A stretch of DNA of 64,000 nt from Echinicola pacifica DSM 19836 (GCF_000373245.1 NZ_KB890738.1:718824-782823), one strand, 5' to 3'. Positions 8,579-20,160 are shown, counted from the first letter of the stretch. Program-made: numbers and translations. Notes: a model not told the origin generated them from the letters alone.

Positions 8579-9271
8579 ATGATTCCTTCCGATAAAAATA
8601 CCATAAATCTGCCAAAGGCCTTTCCCCTATTAGGAGGCCACTTTTCCGCTGCTCAAGGCATGCCCTTGGACCTTACTGCGGCAAATAAAGAACTCCAAAA
8701 AGTTAATCTAGACGATACGGCGCTATTTTCTAGTTTTATCTTCGACAGCCTTGCTTCTCATGGCAAGCAGTTTGGCTATGGCGGCTATTTGGAGCCAAGG
8801 GCAATTTACCATCGAAGTGCCGTTTTTGGTACTGAGCCGCAGCATATGCGCTCCATCCATCTGGGTCTCGATGTATGGGCGCCCGCCGATACAGCCGTTT
8901 ATGCACCTTGGGATGGGGAGATTCATAGTTTTCAGGATAATGATGAATTTGGTAATTATGGGCCTACCATCATTCTCAAACATCCTATTGGATCAGAAAC
9001 GATCTATAGCCTATTTGGGCACCTGTCGAGAAAGGACCTGGCAGGGATATATGTGGGGATGAAGGTCCAGCAAGGAGATGCGCTGTGCACCATCGGTCCC
9101 TTTCCCGAAAATGGAAACTGGCCGGCCCACCTGCATTTCCAATTGATCAAGGACCTGCAAAATAATAGCGGTGACTATCCGGGAGTATGTACCCCTGCCG
9201 AAAAAGACTTTTATCAGGAGAACTGCCCAGACCCCTTTTCGATCCTGTTTCCCGATGGACTTGAGGAATAA
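8579..9271 (+). CDS. M23-family metallopeptidase without an obvious signal peptide
   Basis: A 230-residue protein with a LytM/M23 peptidase domain over its second half. The zinc ligands are visible as HLGLDVWAP (HxxxD, about residues 94-98) and HLHF (HxH, about 182-184), the arrangement of active peptidoglycan endopeptidases. No signal peptide or membrane segment is apparent: the N-terminus reads MIPSDKNTINLPKAF. Most M23 enzymes are exported, so its location is puzzling. I chose the ATG at 8579 over the TTG just before it. The first 70 residues are not a domain I recognise. Confidence 0.82.
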   Translation: MIPSDKNTINLPKAFPLLGGHFSAAQGMPLDLTAANKELQKVNLDDTALFSSFIFDSLASHGKQFGYGGYLEPRAIYHRSAVFGTEPQHMRSIHLGLDVWAPADTAVYAPWDGEIHSFQDNDEFGNYGPTIILKHPIGSETIYSLFGHLSRKDLAGIYVGMKVQQGDALCTIGPFPENGNWPAHLHFQLIKDLQNNSGDYPGVCTPAEKDFYQENCPDPFSILFPDGLEE

Positions 9272-9529
9272 TGGACGACTAGACTGGTCCAAGTACCTTA
9301 AGGCTTTTTGGCCCACCCTTCAGTGATAATGGATCTGATATAGCTTTGCGGTCTGCTCTGATACTCTCCCATAGAATCAGGTATTTTTAATAGTGAGCAA
9401 GTACTGTGGTGGACACTGAGGATTATAGTAGGTGATTTCTACCTTTAAGAAGCGTATTATGCTTGGGTTTTTTCCGTAAAGACAAATTCATTGCCGATAT
9501 TACAAGTCAATCTTCCAAGCATTTCTCTT

Positions 9530-10600
9530 ATGTCCAGGATCAGGATATTATTTATAAGTCTATTTTTAATTTCGGCTATTCCCTCCATTGCGCAGCATAC
9601 CAAAGCGGATAGCAGCAAAAGCATCGAGAAAGCGGTGGATATTAGTGTCATGCCTTTTCTGAGTTATAATCGAAATATGAAGGTGATGTTTGGCGCCATC
9701 CCCATGGCCATGTATCGTCTCAATCCTTTAGATACCATTTCTCCGAAATCTCTTACTGGCTCTTCGTTGGTATATACTACCAATGGCAGTTATTTCTTTA
9801 CCCTCTTCAATCGCTGGTATATTAAGGAAGATCAATGGCGATTTAAGTTATTTGCCCTTGCTGGAGATCACAATTCACAGTTCTTCACCGAGGATGTGGA
9901 GGTGCCTGGCTTCTATGATTACGGCACCAAAACGTATGTGATCAGCGCGGGTGCGCAGCGGAAAATTTGGTCGGGAATATATGGGGGGCTTAGCTATACC
10001 TATGCCCATCATGACACCGAATATGAGGACGATGTAAACCCTCCCAGCACCATACGCAATAATGGTCTGGAGCTCAATTTGATGATGGACACCCGGGACG
10101 CAGTTTATTATCCCACCCAAGGCATCAAAAGCAAACTTCGCTGGATAAACTATGGTGAATGGTTTGGAAATGAAGTAGGGGCCAATAAAATATTGACGGA
10201 GTACAATACCTATTACTCTATGCGGGATAAACAAGATGTACTTGCTGCCAGGTTTTCGGGCAAATTTGGCTTAGGAGATATCGCCTTTGAGCAGCAGCAG
10301 GTGATCGGAGGAAAGGACATTCGTGGGTATTCTCAAGGACAATTTCGTGGAGATGGTTTGCTGGCTTTGCAGGGTGAGTATCGATATAATTTCAATCCCA
10401 AAATGGGCATGGTGGGTTTTGCCGGAATGGCCACCATCTATGGCTCAGACACCGAGAGTTTCAACTGGAAGCTCTATCCTGGCGCGGGTATCGGCTATCG
10501 ATACCGTGCCTTCAAAACAGTGAAATTCAATATCGGCATTGATGCGGCAGTGGGCAAGGACGATTGGGGAGTGTATTTTAGGATCGGGGAGGCTTTTTGA
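9530..10600 (+). CDS. Omp85/BamA-like outer-membrane beta-barrel protein
   Basis: A 356-residue protein if started at the ATG at 9530. That gives a clean signal peptide (RIRILFISLFLISAIPSIAQ); the upstream TTG at 9491 would bury it. The mature part is a beta-barrel with many alternating aromatic strands. The C-terminal third shows the Omp85 signature GGKDIRGYSQGQF followed by LQGEYRY, and the protein ends with a barrel-type GEAF. POTRA domains are absent, so it is a short barrel of the surface-antigen group rather than BamA itself. Function unknown; likely an outer-membrane pore or secretion partner. Confidence 0.82.
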   Translation: MSRIRILFISLFLISAIPSIAQHTKADSSKSIEKAVDISVMPFLSYNRNMKVMFGAIPMAMYRLNPLDTISPKSLTGSSLVYTTNGSYFFTLFNRWYIKEDQWRFKLFALAGDHNSQFFTEDVEVPGFYDYGTKTYVISAGAQRKIWSGIYGGLSYTYAHHDTEYEDDVNPPSTIRNNGLELNLMMDTRDAVYYPTQGIKSKLRWINYGEWFGNEVGANKILTEYNTYYSMRDKQDVLAARFSGKFGLGDIAFEQQQVIGGKDIRGYSQGQFRGDGLLALQGEYRYNFNPKMGMVGFAGMATIYGSDTESFNWKLYPGAGIGYRYRAFKTVKFNIGIDAAVGKDDWGVYFRIGEAF

Positions 10601-10744
10601 TCACAGTGCCAGCGCCCGGCCATCTTATCATGGATTGACAATGGCATGAGCTTAGAGGAAATTTAGTCTAATATGCCCCTTTGGGGTAATAAAGAGCATT
10701 GTTTTTGAGGGACAATTCATCTGTATAGCAAAATTCACCTGATC

Positions 10745-11458
10745 ATGAGCGACCTATTTCAAATCATCCTTTATGCAGGATTTTCGGGTATCACGGTTTT
10801 TATTGGGGGATTGCTGGGCAAGGGTTTCAGCCATCATATCAAAGAACCGCAGGTAAAGGAGAAAATCACCCATACTGCCATCGCCTTTGGGGGTGGGATT
10901 ATCCTTTCGGCCGTCGCCTTGGTACTTATTCCCAAGGGCTTGGAAGAGCTAGAGCTGTTGCCACTGTTATTGAGTTTTAGTGCAGGGGCGATTCTGTTTT
11001 TTCTCGCCGAATCTTATCTTTCCAAAAAGGGGGGAAAGGTGGCGCAGCTGCTGGCCATGCTTATGGATTTTATCCCGGAATCTATCGCCTTAGGAGCCCT
11101 CTTTGCCAATGACCGGACCACGGGAACGCTACTGGCGATCTTTATAGGCCTCCAAAATCTCCCGGAATCATTTAACTCTTATAGGGACTTGGTCAGAAGT
11201 GGCTTTACCATCCGCAAAACCCTTTGGATCTTGTTTTTCCTGAGCTTCGCTGGAATTGCGGGAGCCTTGGTGGGACATTTCTTTATGAGGGATCAGCCAG
11301 CAATCACCGCGCACCTTATGGTCTTTGCCAGTGGTGGAATATTATACCTTCTCTTTCAGGACATTGCGCCGGCAAGTAAAATGAAAAAGCAGAATTGGGC
11401 CGCCTTAGGGGCTTGTTTGGGATTTTTGGTGGGAATGATAGGGGAAAAAGTGATGTAG
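10745..11458 (+). CDS. ZIP-family divalent metal transporter
   Basis: A 237-residue inner-membrane protein with about seven or eight hydrophobic helices. Two ZIP signatures are seen in the right order: DFIPESIALGALF (TM4 metal site, usually HxxPEG) and GLQNLPESFNSYRDL (TM5 site, usually HxxPEG). In both, the leading His is replaced (Asp and Gln), and Glu is followed by Ser instead of Gly. Substrate choice is therefore uncertain; zinc or iron is likely by family. Single gene; the pentapeptide-repeat gene begins 18 bases after its stop and may be co-transcribed. Confidence 0.8.
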   Translation: MSDLFQIILYAGFSGITVFIGGLLGKGFSHHIKEPQVKEKITHTAIAFGGGIILSAVALVLIPKGLEELELLPLLLSFSAGAILFFLAESYLSKKGGKVAQLLAMLMDFIPESIALGALFANDRTTGTLLAIFIGLQNLPESFNSYRDLVRSGFTIRKTLWILFFLSFAGIAGALVGHFFMRDQPAITAHLMVFASGGILYLLFQDIAPASKMKKQNWAALGACLGFLVGMIGEKVM

Positions 11459-11476
11459 AATTTATAACTTGCGGCC

Positions 11477-12046
11477 ATGAATTCTACCTATTTTGAGGAC
11501 CAATCCTTTGATCAAAATCTCTGCGCTATTCCTTTTCCCATTGGTGATTATGATGGATGTACCTTTACAAAGTGTAATCTGAGCAATGAGGATTTGAGAA
11601 ACTGTAAGTTTATCGATTGTTCATTTACCGACTGTGACCTGAGCAACGCCCAGATTCAGTATGCTTCCTTCCAAGGGGTCACTTTTAAGAATTGTAAGCT
11701 CTTTGGAATGCATTTCCATAAATGCGATCCCTTACTTATCACTCTTTCCTTTGAAGATTGCCAGCTGGATTATAGCTCCTTTTTCAAATTGAAAATGCAG
11801 AAGACACCTTTCCTTAACTGCCGATTACGTCAGGTAGATTTTTCTAATGCAAACCTCATGGGCAGTGATTTCTCAAAGTCGGACTGTACGGATACAGTTT
11901 TTGACCAGACCAATCTTATACAATGTAACTTCCAGTCGGCAGAGAATTTCTCTATTTCACCCGACAAAAACCAAATCAAAAAGGCGAAGTTTTCGCAGCA
12001 TAATCTGGTCGGCCTTCTGCACGGATTTGGGATAGTGATACGCTAG
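11477..12046 (+). CDS. Pentapeptide-repeat protein
   Basis: A 189-residue soluble protein built almost wholly of pentapeptide repeats (A/C-D/N-L/F-x-x), for example CNLSNEDLRNCKFIDCSFTD and LRQVDFSNANLMGSDFSKSD. These form a right-handed beta-helix. Cysteines recur at the inward position (C before K/D/N), giving about ten cysteines. Members include McbG/Qnr DNA-gyrase protectors and many proteins of unknown role; overall pattern and length are near the Qnr size, but resistance is not implied. No signal peptide. It ends three bases before the convergent DinB-like gene. Confidence 0.85.
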   Translation: MNSTYFEDQSFDQNLCAIPFPIGDYDGCTFTKCNLSNEDLRNCKFIDCSFTDCDLSNAQIQYASFQGVTFKNCKLFGMHFHKCDPLLITLSFEDCQLDYSSFFKLKMQKTPFLNCRLRQVDFSNANLMGSDFSKSDCTDTVFDQTNLIQCNFQSAENFSISPDKNQIKKAKFSQHNLVGLLHGFGIVIR

Positions 12047-12049
12047 GGC

Positions 12050-12634
12050 CTATTTGGCTTGGCTAAAGGTACCCGTGAAGACATTCACGCCAGTGGGCAT
12101 AGGATTTCCATTGGCTCTTCTCAGCGTGGCGATCTGACCTGAGTGCCATAAAGCATCCGCCAAAGGGCCATTGATGAAATTCCAAAAAGGAAATTTGCCG
12201 CGTACCATAATGGCCGAAAGCTCTTCATCAGAGAGGCTCAGCATCTTTTGGTAGGTATCATCAAGCATAAATAAAGTCTGATCTCGAAGCTGTTGGATCT
12301 CCCCGGCTTCCACAGTGGCTGGCTCATTTCCCGTTATCGTCTGATACATCAGGCTGCTGAGGCCATGGATATGCTGGATGGTTTCACCAATGCTCCGTCC
12401 GTCACCTTCTATCGCAAAAGGAAAATCCTCTGAACGCAAATCTTCCGTGGCATACCTGAATCGGAAGCCTAGAGTTTCGACCATCCTTGCAGAAACTGCT
12501 GATGCTGTATATTCCTGAGGAACCTCACTGATATCCGAAAAGGGAATTTTTCTTGTCATTTCTCCAGTTTGAGCGGTGGCCGTTAGCACGGCAATACTAT
12601 TTATCAGTACTAAAATAAGTCCAAATGTCTTCAT
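12050..12634 (-). CDS. Exported DinB-superfamily protein
   Basis: A 194-residue protein with a signal peptide (TFGLILVLINSIAVLTATAQ) and a DinB-type four-helix domain. The likely metal ligands are the first His in ETIQHIHG and the His in ALWHSGQIATLRR, the standard DinB positions. DinB/YfiT proteins are small metal-dependent enzymes, often thiol transferases. Export to the periplasm is less common but recurrent in Bacteroidota. Substrate unknown. Convergent with, and nearly touching, the pentapeptide-repeat gene. Confidence 0.75.
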   Translation of the reverse strand: MKTFGLILVLINSIAVLTATAQTGEMTRKIPFSDISEVPQEYTASAVSARMVETLGFRFRYATEDLRSEDFPFAIEGDGRSIGETIQHIHGLSSLMYQTITGNEPATVEAGEIQQLRDQTLFMLDDTYQKMLSLSDEELSAIMVRGKFPFWNFINGPLADALWHSGQIATLRRANGNPMPTGVNVFTGTFSQAK

Positions 12635-12989
12635 TGTAATAGAGGTAGCTGCTTAAGGAAATATATTTTGTTAAATGGTATAATTACTACTCAAGCTTGT
12701 CCTAATCCCAAAAATGCATGACCTACACTAATAGTCAAAGCCATAATCTGGCGATCACTTTATAGGAATGGATATCAGCGTTTAGAATTTCTTAGGGCTT
12801 CTTCGGGATTTTAGATTCTTGACCAGAATGAAATCAAGGCGCAAGTTAAGGCTTTCAGGTGCAAAGCCGATCAAATACATTAAATAATCTAAAGACCTAT
12901 GGAGCTCAGCAGTACACTTTTAACTTCTGATAAGCGTCTCGGACTTCAGTGTATAGGAGATTAGGGAAATAAGGTAGTTGCTGGGGTTC

Positions 12990-13035
12990 TACCCTAAATC
13001 GCCCTTCTCTGGGCTAGAAAGGACGATTTAGGGTA
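12990..13035. repeat. 12-bp inverted repeat downstream of the porin gene
   Basis: TACCCTAAATCG (12990-13001) and CGATTTAGGGTA (13024-13035) are perfectly complementary, with a 22-base loop. It lies 22 bases after the stop of the minus-strand porin gene. Neither side has a good T tract, so it may be an mRNA 3'-end stabiliser or a weak terminator. The remainder of 12635-12989 shows no gene that I can support. Confidence 0.55.
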
Positions 13036-13057
13036 AAATAAGAATTCCTTTAGCTTA

Positions 13058-14332
13058 TTATTTGGATGAAAATAGGGTAGGCTTGAAAGTAATCATGGTC
13101 CAGGCCCAGTTTTGAATATGGCTTCTATCTCCTCCGCGAAGGGCCTCCATAGTAGGGCTGGCAAACATCTGCGAATAGCCAAGGTTCCAGCTCACGGCAT
13201 CCGCCAGCTGCAGGCTATAGACGAGGTCGATTTCCGTTCCCATGCTTTTGCTTAGCAATTGTCCATTGGTGTCAAACTGCTCCGAGCCGGTCATGAACTG
13301 ATGAAGATGTCCTTGCAAGCTTCCTTTGCCTATTTTCCATTTGGTTTTTAGGTATATATCATTGACTCCTACCGCTCCGTTGGCATTGCCCACAAAGAAA
13401 TAATCCATAAAGCCGTTGAAGGCATGGTTGGTGCCGAAATCCGGGCTGAAGTTCGTGTTTTTGCCATCACTGAGATCTCCATCTCCGGAGATATATTCGA
13501 TGCCAAGGGTCAATGGCGTCAGGCGTGTAGAAACAGTAGCATTGATACCTGCCAGGAAAGCACTTACATCATTGGCACCCTGAGCGCCAGACTGGAAGTA
13601 AAAGTCCCCCGCTAGCTGCACAGCTCCCGCTTTGGTGCCCCCGATAATACCAAAAGTCTGCTTATTAGATACCGTGCTGTCCATATTTTGAAAGCCTGCA
13701 TTGAGCGCGAGTAGGGAAAGCTTGCTATTGTTCCAATCCTTATGGAACCAGCCATATTGCATGGTTTTATAATTTCCATTTACACTGTAAAAATTAGCTC
13801 CATCAGCCTGCAAAAAAGCTGGTTCGGCCACATCATCATCCTGATTATACGCCAGGCCAAGGTGAAATTTGGTTTTGCTGGCCTCATCTTCATACATGAT
13901 CAGCATGGCATCATGACGACGCCCCTGCTGAGCCCACTCAAGTCCACCAAGAAATCGCTCATTATCATAGGCAAGAATTTGCCTGCCGACCTTGACAGAC
14001 CATTGATCCGAGAACTGGTATCTTCCCCAGCCCTCACTCAGGAAGGTATTGCCGGGCTCACGTTTATAGATTTGGGGCGTCTCGCCCCAAATACGAATGT
14101 CCTGAAAAGCCAATTTGAAGGAGAAATTAGATTGGGAATAGTCTATATATAACCGAGACCGCTGTTCGGTGAAGAAGGCTGGGTCCTTGCTATCATCCGT
14201 CAAAGTCTTGAAACCATTTCGAAATTCAGTCCTGGGACGGACTTCGGCAGAGACTTTAACTTGAGCATGACTTTGAATAATGGCCAAGCCCAGGCCTATG
14301 AGAGTCAGAAGGTAAAACTTTTTCAATTGCAT
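13058..14332 (-). CDS. Alginate-export (AlgE)-like outer-membrane porin
   Basis: A 424-residue protein with a signal peptide (FYLLTLIGLGLAIIQSHAQ) and a beta-barrel of the alginate-export domain family. Typical segments are SAEVRPRTEFRNGF at the mature N-terminus, EQRSRLYIDY, FQDIRIWGE, VGRQILAYDNERFLGGLEWAQQ and WNLGYSQMF near the end. Despite the name, Bacteroidota members are general porins, often found with anaerobic or denitrification genes; no such genes are next to it here. Single gene with a 380-base upstream region that contains repeated TACGTA sites. Confidence 0.82.
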   Translation of the reverse strand: MQLKKFYLLTLIGLGLAIIQSHAQVKVSAEVRPRTEFRNGFKTLTDDSKDPAFFTEQRSRLYIDYSQSNFSFKLAFQDIRIWGETPQIYKREPGNTFLSEGWGRYQFSDQWSVKVGRQILAYDNERFLGGLEWAQQGRRHDAMLIMYEDEASKTKFHLGLAYNQDDDVAEPAFLQADGANFYSVNGNYKTMQYGWFHKDWNNSKLSLLALNAGFQNMDSTVSNKQTFGIIGGTKAGAVQLAGDFYFQSGAQGANDVSAFLAGINATVSTRLTPLTLGIEYISGDGDLSDGKNTNFSPDFGTNHAFNGFMDYFFVGNANGAVGVNDIYLKTKWKIGKGSLQGHLHQFMTGSEQFDTNGQLLSKSMGTEIDLVYSLQLADAVSWNLGYSQMFASPTMEALRGGDRSHIQNWAWTMITFKPTLFSSK

Positions 14333-14368
14333 AGCTGAAAGTTTATAGATTAAGAAAATAAGTAAATA

Positions 14369-14479
14369 TACGTAATATCGAGAAGGGCTAAGACTTGGGT
14401 TAAGGCTGTTAATTGTATTTAAGGCTATAATGTCTTATAAAAGTAATTTTTAAATACGTAAAAATACGTATTATACGTA
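14369..14479 (-). promoter_or_regulatory. Cluster of TACGTA palindromes upstream of the porin gene
   Basis: TACGTA occurs at 14369-14374, 14455-14460, 14465-14470 and 14474-14479. The last three are spaced about 10 bases apart, one helical turn, in an AT-rich run before the porin start at 14332. This is the pattern expected of a repeated operator. The regulator is unknown. The rest of the 14333-14714 gap shows nothing else. Confidence 0.4.
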
Positions 14480-14714
14480 ATTTATTTTAAAAAAAATATT
14501 CACTTTCCTAGTATAGTACTTCGGGTGGTGACAAATGGCGGTATAATTCTAATAAAATCCCTCAGGAAAATTTGACTGGGGCTGATTTCATTATTTTTTC
14601 ACTAAGGGCTTGGATTGCACAGAGGATCAAAATCTGCTCTATTTCGGAGATAGGCGCCTAGCAACTGTATGGCCTATATTTTGTTTCAAAAAATTGTATA
14701 TAATACCCTGAAAA

Positions 14715-15230
14715 ATGAGTAATATTATTCTAGCATCTAAAACCTCTCCGCATATGAACGCCTACGAAATCATTATCCGCCAGGCCACGATGAATGATAT
14801 GGCCATGATTCAGCAGTTATTTGTAGAAACTATCCAGAGTTCCTGCAAGAATGATTATTCAGAAGAGCAGTTGGTCGCTTGGATCTCCACAGTGGTAAAC
14901 CTCGACCGATGGAGCATGGCTCTTAGTGAGGAGTACTTCCTAGTGGCAGTAGATGAGGGCAAGGTCGTGGGTTTTGGAGCCTTAAAGGACGGCAATTACC
15001 TTGATTTTATATATGTCGATCAGACATACCAGCGTCATGGCTTGGCCGAAAGGCTGCTCCACGCACTGGAAAATGAAGCCCTAAAGCAAAATTCCACTAG
15101 TATCACCACCGATGCCAGCAAAACGGCGGTTCCTTTTTTCACTAAAATGGATTACCAGCATGTCCATGAGAATAAACGAACCATCAGTGGCATGGAAATA
15201 ATTAATTACCGCATGGAGAAGTCATTTTGA
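14715..15230 (+). CDS. GNAT-family N-acetyltransferase
   Basis: A 171-residue acetyl-CoA-dependent transferase. Seen: IIIRQATMNDMAMIQQLF at the start of the fold, GFGALKDGNYLDFIYVDQTY (strand 4 and the bulge), and the acetyl-CoA loop QRHGLAERLLHALE (Q-x-x-G-x-A). The substrate is not predictable; it may be an amino acid or small amine. The ATG at 14754 is an equally good start and would remove 13 unconserved residues. Stand-alone gene. Confidence 0.85.
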   Translation: MSNIILASKTSPHMNAYEIIIRQATMNDMAMIQQLFVETIQSSCKNDYSEEQLVAWISTVVNLDRWSMALSEEYFLVAVDEGKVVGFGALKDGNYLDFIYVDQTYQRHGLAERLLHALENEALKQNSTSITTDASKTAVPFFTKMDYQHVHENKRTISGMEIINYRMEKSF

Positions 15231-15320
15231 TAAAAGAAGTAGCCAAGGTTATTCACCCTAGCCCAAGCACCATTTATCAGCATTAAATCTATGTATTGCT
15301 ATAATATCAGCAGCCCTTCC

Positions 15321-16988
15321 TCATTCGGGTGTCCCCGCTTCTAGTTCCATAGTGCCGATATAGAAATTGCGATCTACCTGAAGTTGGTCCGCGCCAAATA
15401 GGTCCGTAATGGTCTTCCAGGTAGTACTAGGGTAAAGCCAGGTGACTTCCTCACCCAATTCCACCTTGACAGGCATATTGAATCCGGGAATTGCATTTTC
15501 CCATCGGTACATCAATTGCCCTTGCCGGAAAGCATAGCTAAGAATAGGGATACGAACATCCCTCAGATACTGATCAAAAACCAAGCTGAGGTCCCTGCCA
15601 GCGTTTTGGCTGATATACTCTTCCACCTGTCTGCTGCTTACGGTCTGGTGATAAAACTCCTCATTCAGCCCTCGCAAAATGCTGCGCCACTGTGCATCAT
15701 CATCGACGATCTGACGGAGCGTATGCAGCAGATTGGCTCCTTTATAATACATATCCCCCGAGCCTTCATAGTTGACGCCATAGGTGCCGATCACTGGTCG
15801 ATCATTATTGATGGCCATGCGGGTGCCGATCACATAATCCTCCGCAGCCTGCTTTCCGTAGTGAAAGTCTAGGAATAAATTCTCGGAATAGGCCGTGAAG
15901 CCTTCGTGGATCCACATGTCCGCCACATCCTTATTGGTAATATTATTGGCGAACCACTCGTGGCCAGATTCATGAATAATAATAAAGTCAAACATCAGTC
16001 CCCAGCCTGTGCCGCTGAGATCACGACCCAGATAGCCCTTCATAAATTGATTGCCATAGGTGACGGAGCTTTGGTGCTCCATGCCCAGGTAGGGTGCCTG
16101 TACCAGCTTGAAGCCATCTTCATAAAAGGGGTAGGGGCCAAACCAGTATTCGAAGGCCTCCATCATTCTTTTGGCATCCTTAAATTGTTCCTTTGCCTGC
16201 TCCAGATTATCCTTAAGTACATAATAGTCCATTTTTAGAGGGCCTTTTTCACCTTGATAGACCTCGCCAAAATGCACATAATCCCCAATATTGATATTGA
16301 TTCCGTAATTATTGATCGGATTTTTCACTTCCCATACATAGGTTTTGGTCTGCTTCTCCGGATGAGGGATGGTTTCTATCAGTTGACCATTGGATACATC
16401 CATTAGGTTTTCGGGTACTTCCACTTTCAGTAGGGCGCCTTGATCAGGTTCGTCGGAAGGATGGTCCTTATTAGGCCACCAGACGCTCGCACCTATGCCC
16501 TGATTTGCATTGGCAATAAATGGCTTACCATTTGTATCCTGGACCCAGGTGAGGCCTCCATCCCATGGAGGACGCTCCGCCACGATGGGCGCGCCCTCGA
16601 AGGAAAAGGTAATCTCATAGGTCTTACCCTCTTTTTGAGTTTGCTTAAGCAAAATAAAGTGCGCATTCCCATCCTGCCGAATGACCAATTCCTCCCCTTC
16701 CTGAACGGCCCTGGTTAATTTCATAGGTGCTTGCAGGTCGATCTGTAGCTCTTTGGTCTGCTTATTTATCACCTTATACTTCATAGTATTATGGCCTGCC
16801 AGTGTCTTGGAGGCAGGAAAAACCTCAATATCCAAGGTATAATGGAGCAGGTCCCACCAGGCACGCTCAGGAGTAATGCTCCCTCTTAAGGTGTCCTGCC
16901 GGGTGAAGGTACCCGAATGGGGAAATAGCTGTGCATTACTGATTTGAGTGCTCAATAATACGATTATTCCTACAAGAAAATTTTTCAT
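15321..16988 (-). CDS. M1-family zinc aminopeptidase
   Basis: A 555-residue exported peptidase that removes N-terminal amino acids. It has a signal peptide (FLVGIIVLLSTQISNAQ), an N-terminal beta domain and a gluzincin domain. The zinc motif is HESGH (339-343) with the third ligand Glu362 (HEGFTAYSE), and the exopeptidase motif appears as GMEHQ (302-306; usually GxMEN). The long C-terminal helical domain of PepN is missing, as is common in Bacteroidota secreted forms. The replacement of Asn in the GMEN motif may alter specificity. Stand-alone, minus strand. Confidence 0.9.
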   Translation of the reverse strand: MKNFLVGIIVLLSTQISNAQLFPHSGTFTRQDTLRGSITPERAWWDLLHYTLDIEVFPASKTLAGHNTMKYKVINKQTKELQIDLQAPMKLTRAVQEGEELVIRQDGNAHFILLKQTQKEGKTYEITFSFEGAPIVAERPPWDGGLTWVQDTNGKPFIANANQGIGASVWWPNKDHPSDEPDQGALLKVEVPENLMDVSNGQLIETIPHPEKQTKTYVWEVKNPINNYGININIGDYVHFGEVYQGEKGPLKMDYYVLKDNLEQAKEQFKDAKRMMEAFEYWFGPYPFYEDGFKLVQAPYLGMEHQSSVTYGNQFMKGYLGRDLSGTGWGLMFDFIIIHESGHEWFANNITNKDVADMWIHEGFTAYSENLFLDFHYGKQAAEDYVIGTRMAINNDRPVIGTYGVNYEGSGDMYYKGANLLHTLRQIVDDDAQWRSILRGLNEEFYHQTVSSRQVEEYISQNAGRDLSLVFDQYLRDVRIPILSYAFRQGQLMYRWENAIPGFNMPVKVELGEEVTWLYPSTTWKTITDLFGADQLQVDRNFYIGTMELEAGTPE

Positions 16989-17216
16989 TGTCTCTGCTTA
17001 ACTTAATAAATACAAAATGCCTATTTAATACAGGCTATTTAATCAATATATCTAAGAAATAGAAGCTAAATAGGAAACTAAGGCCATCCAGGAGAGGGCG
17101 ATCATGCTGGCAGAAGGGTCTCTGATTGATGCTCATGAAGGATGATACCAATTCACATCTAAAAAATATTCGCAGGAAGCATAGTAGGAATGGCGGCTTA
17201 AAAATAGGGGGTTATA

Positions 17217-17360
17217 AGAAAAGGAGCTGTTTCTATCACTTATTTCCCGGTAGAGGCTTTTGGCAGGGACTTGCCCTGATCAGCTCTTTGAGGATCGAAA
17301 GCCAGTGTTTGAATCCATTATATGGTTCGGACTTTCAATTTAAGTAAATGAAACAGCTCC
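17217..17360 (-). terminator. Long-loop intrinsic terminator after katG
   Basis: On the minus strand GGAGCTGTTTC (17360-17350) pairs perfectly with GAAACAGCTCC (17233-17223), and TTTTCTTATAA follows at once. The loop is 116 nt, far longer than normal. It lies about 140 bases after the katG stop. The arms share the core GCTGTTTC with the cellulase terminator. I see no gene in the remaining bases of the gap 16989-17501. Confidence 0.6.
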
Positions 17361-17501
17361 AATTATATTGGCTAAAATAGCTAGTAGAAGAAATTTTGGA
17401 GGACCTGGCTAGCCAGGAGCTTCCAAGGAGGAAGATTCAGGAGTTCTAAGACCGGTCCAAGCCAGCAATGTAGAATTCCCGAATCTCTTCTTCTAACTTT
17501 A

Positions 17502-19757
<2,256 letters not shown>

Positions 19758-20104
19758 TTAGAATTTTAGCAGTAAAAAACATTATTTATAACAGCATTTG
19801 TAGTGATAAAAAGAACTCATTTAATTTAAAAAATAATCCCTATTTCTCCAAGAAACTCCCTTTAGTACTCGGCTTTTGGCTAGTGATTTTAAGAGTTTTG
19901 TCGCTATCCCTCTCCGCTGTGAAGTCTATATCTGACTCATTACTTGATCGGAAAGCCGCAGCCACTCTTCTATAGCCTAAAAATGAGCCCAAAGTATTGG
20001 AATGTAAAGGGAGGAATCTTCGCTTTCTGAGGTTCTATGAATGGTTTTGCGCTATAAAACAGAGAATAGCTATGCCTGATCGGTTGGGAAGTTTAATCTA
20101 TTAA

Positions 20105-20140
20105 AATAAAAAATGGGCTGCATCCATTTGGAAACAGCCC
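20105..20140 (-). terminator. Intrinsic terminator after the GH5 cellulase gene
   Basis: On the minus strand GGGCTG (20140-20135 side, reading GGGCTGTTTCCA) folds on GATGCAGCCC. The paired ends are 20135-20140 and 20115-20120, with an inner TCCA/TGGA pair, and ATTTTTTATTTT follows. It begins about 20 bases after the cellulase stop. The rest of 19734-20104 holds nothing that I can identify. Confidence 0.85.
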
Positions 20141-20160
20141 GATTAATTAGGGGTTATTAT

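Noticed and set aside
12737-12847. 33-codon minus-strand frame (MYLIGFAPESLNLRLDF...)
   Set aside because: Looks vaguely protein-like, but I cannot connect it to a family or to a neighbouring piece.
17126-17347. 73-codon plus-strand frame
   Set aside because: It spans most of the long terminator loop after katG and shows no protein features.
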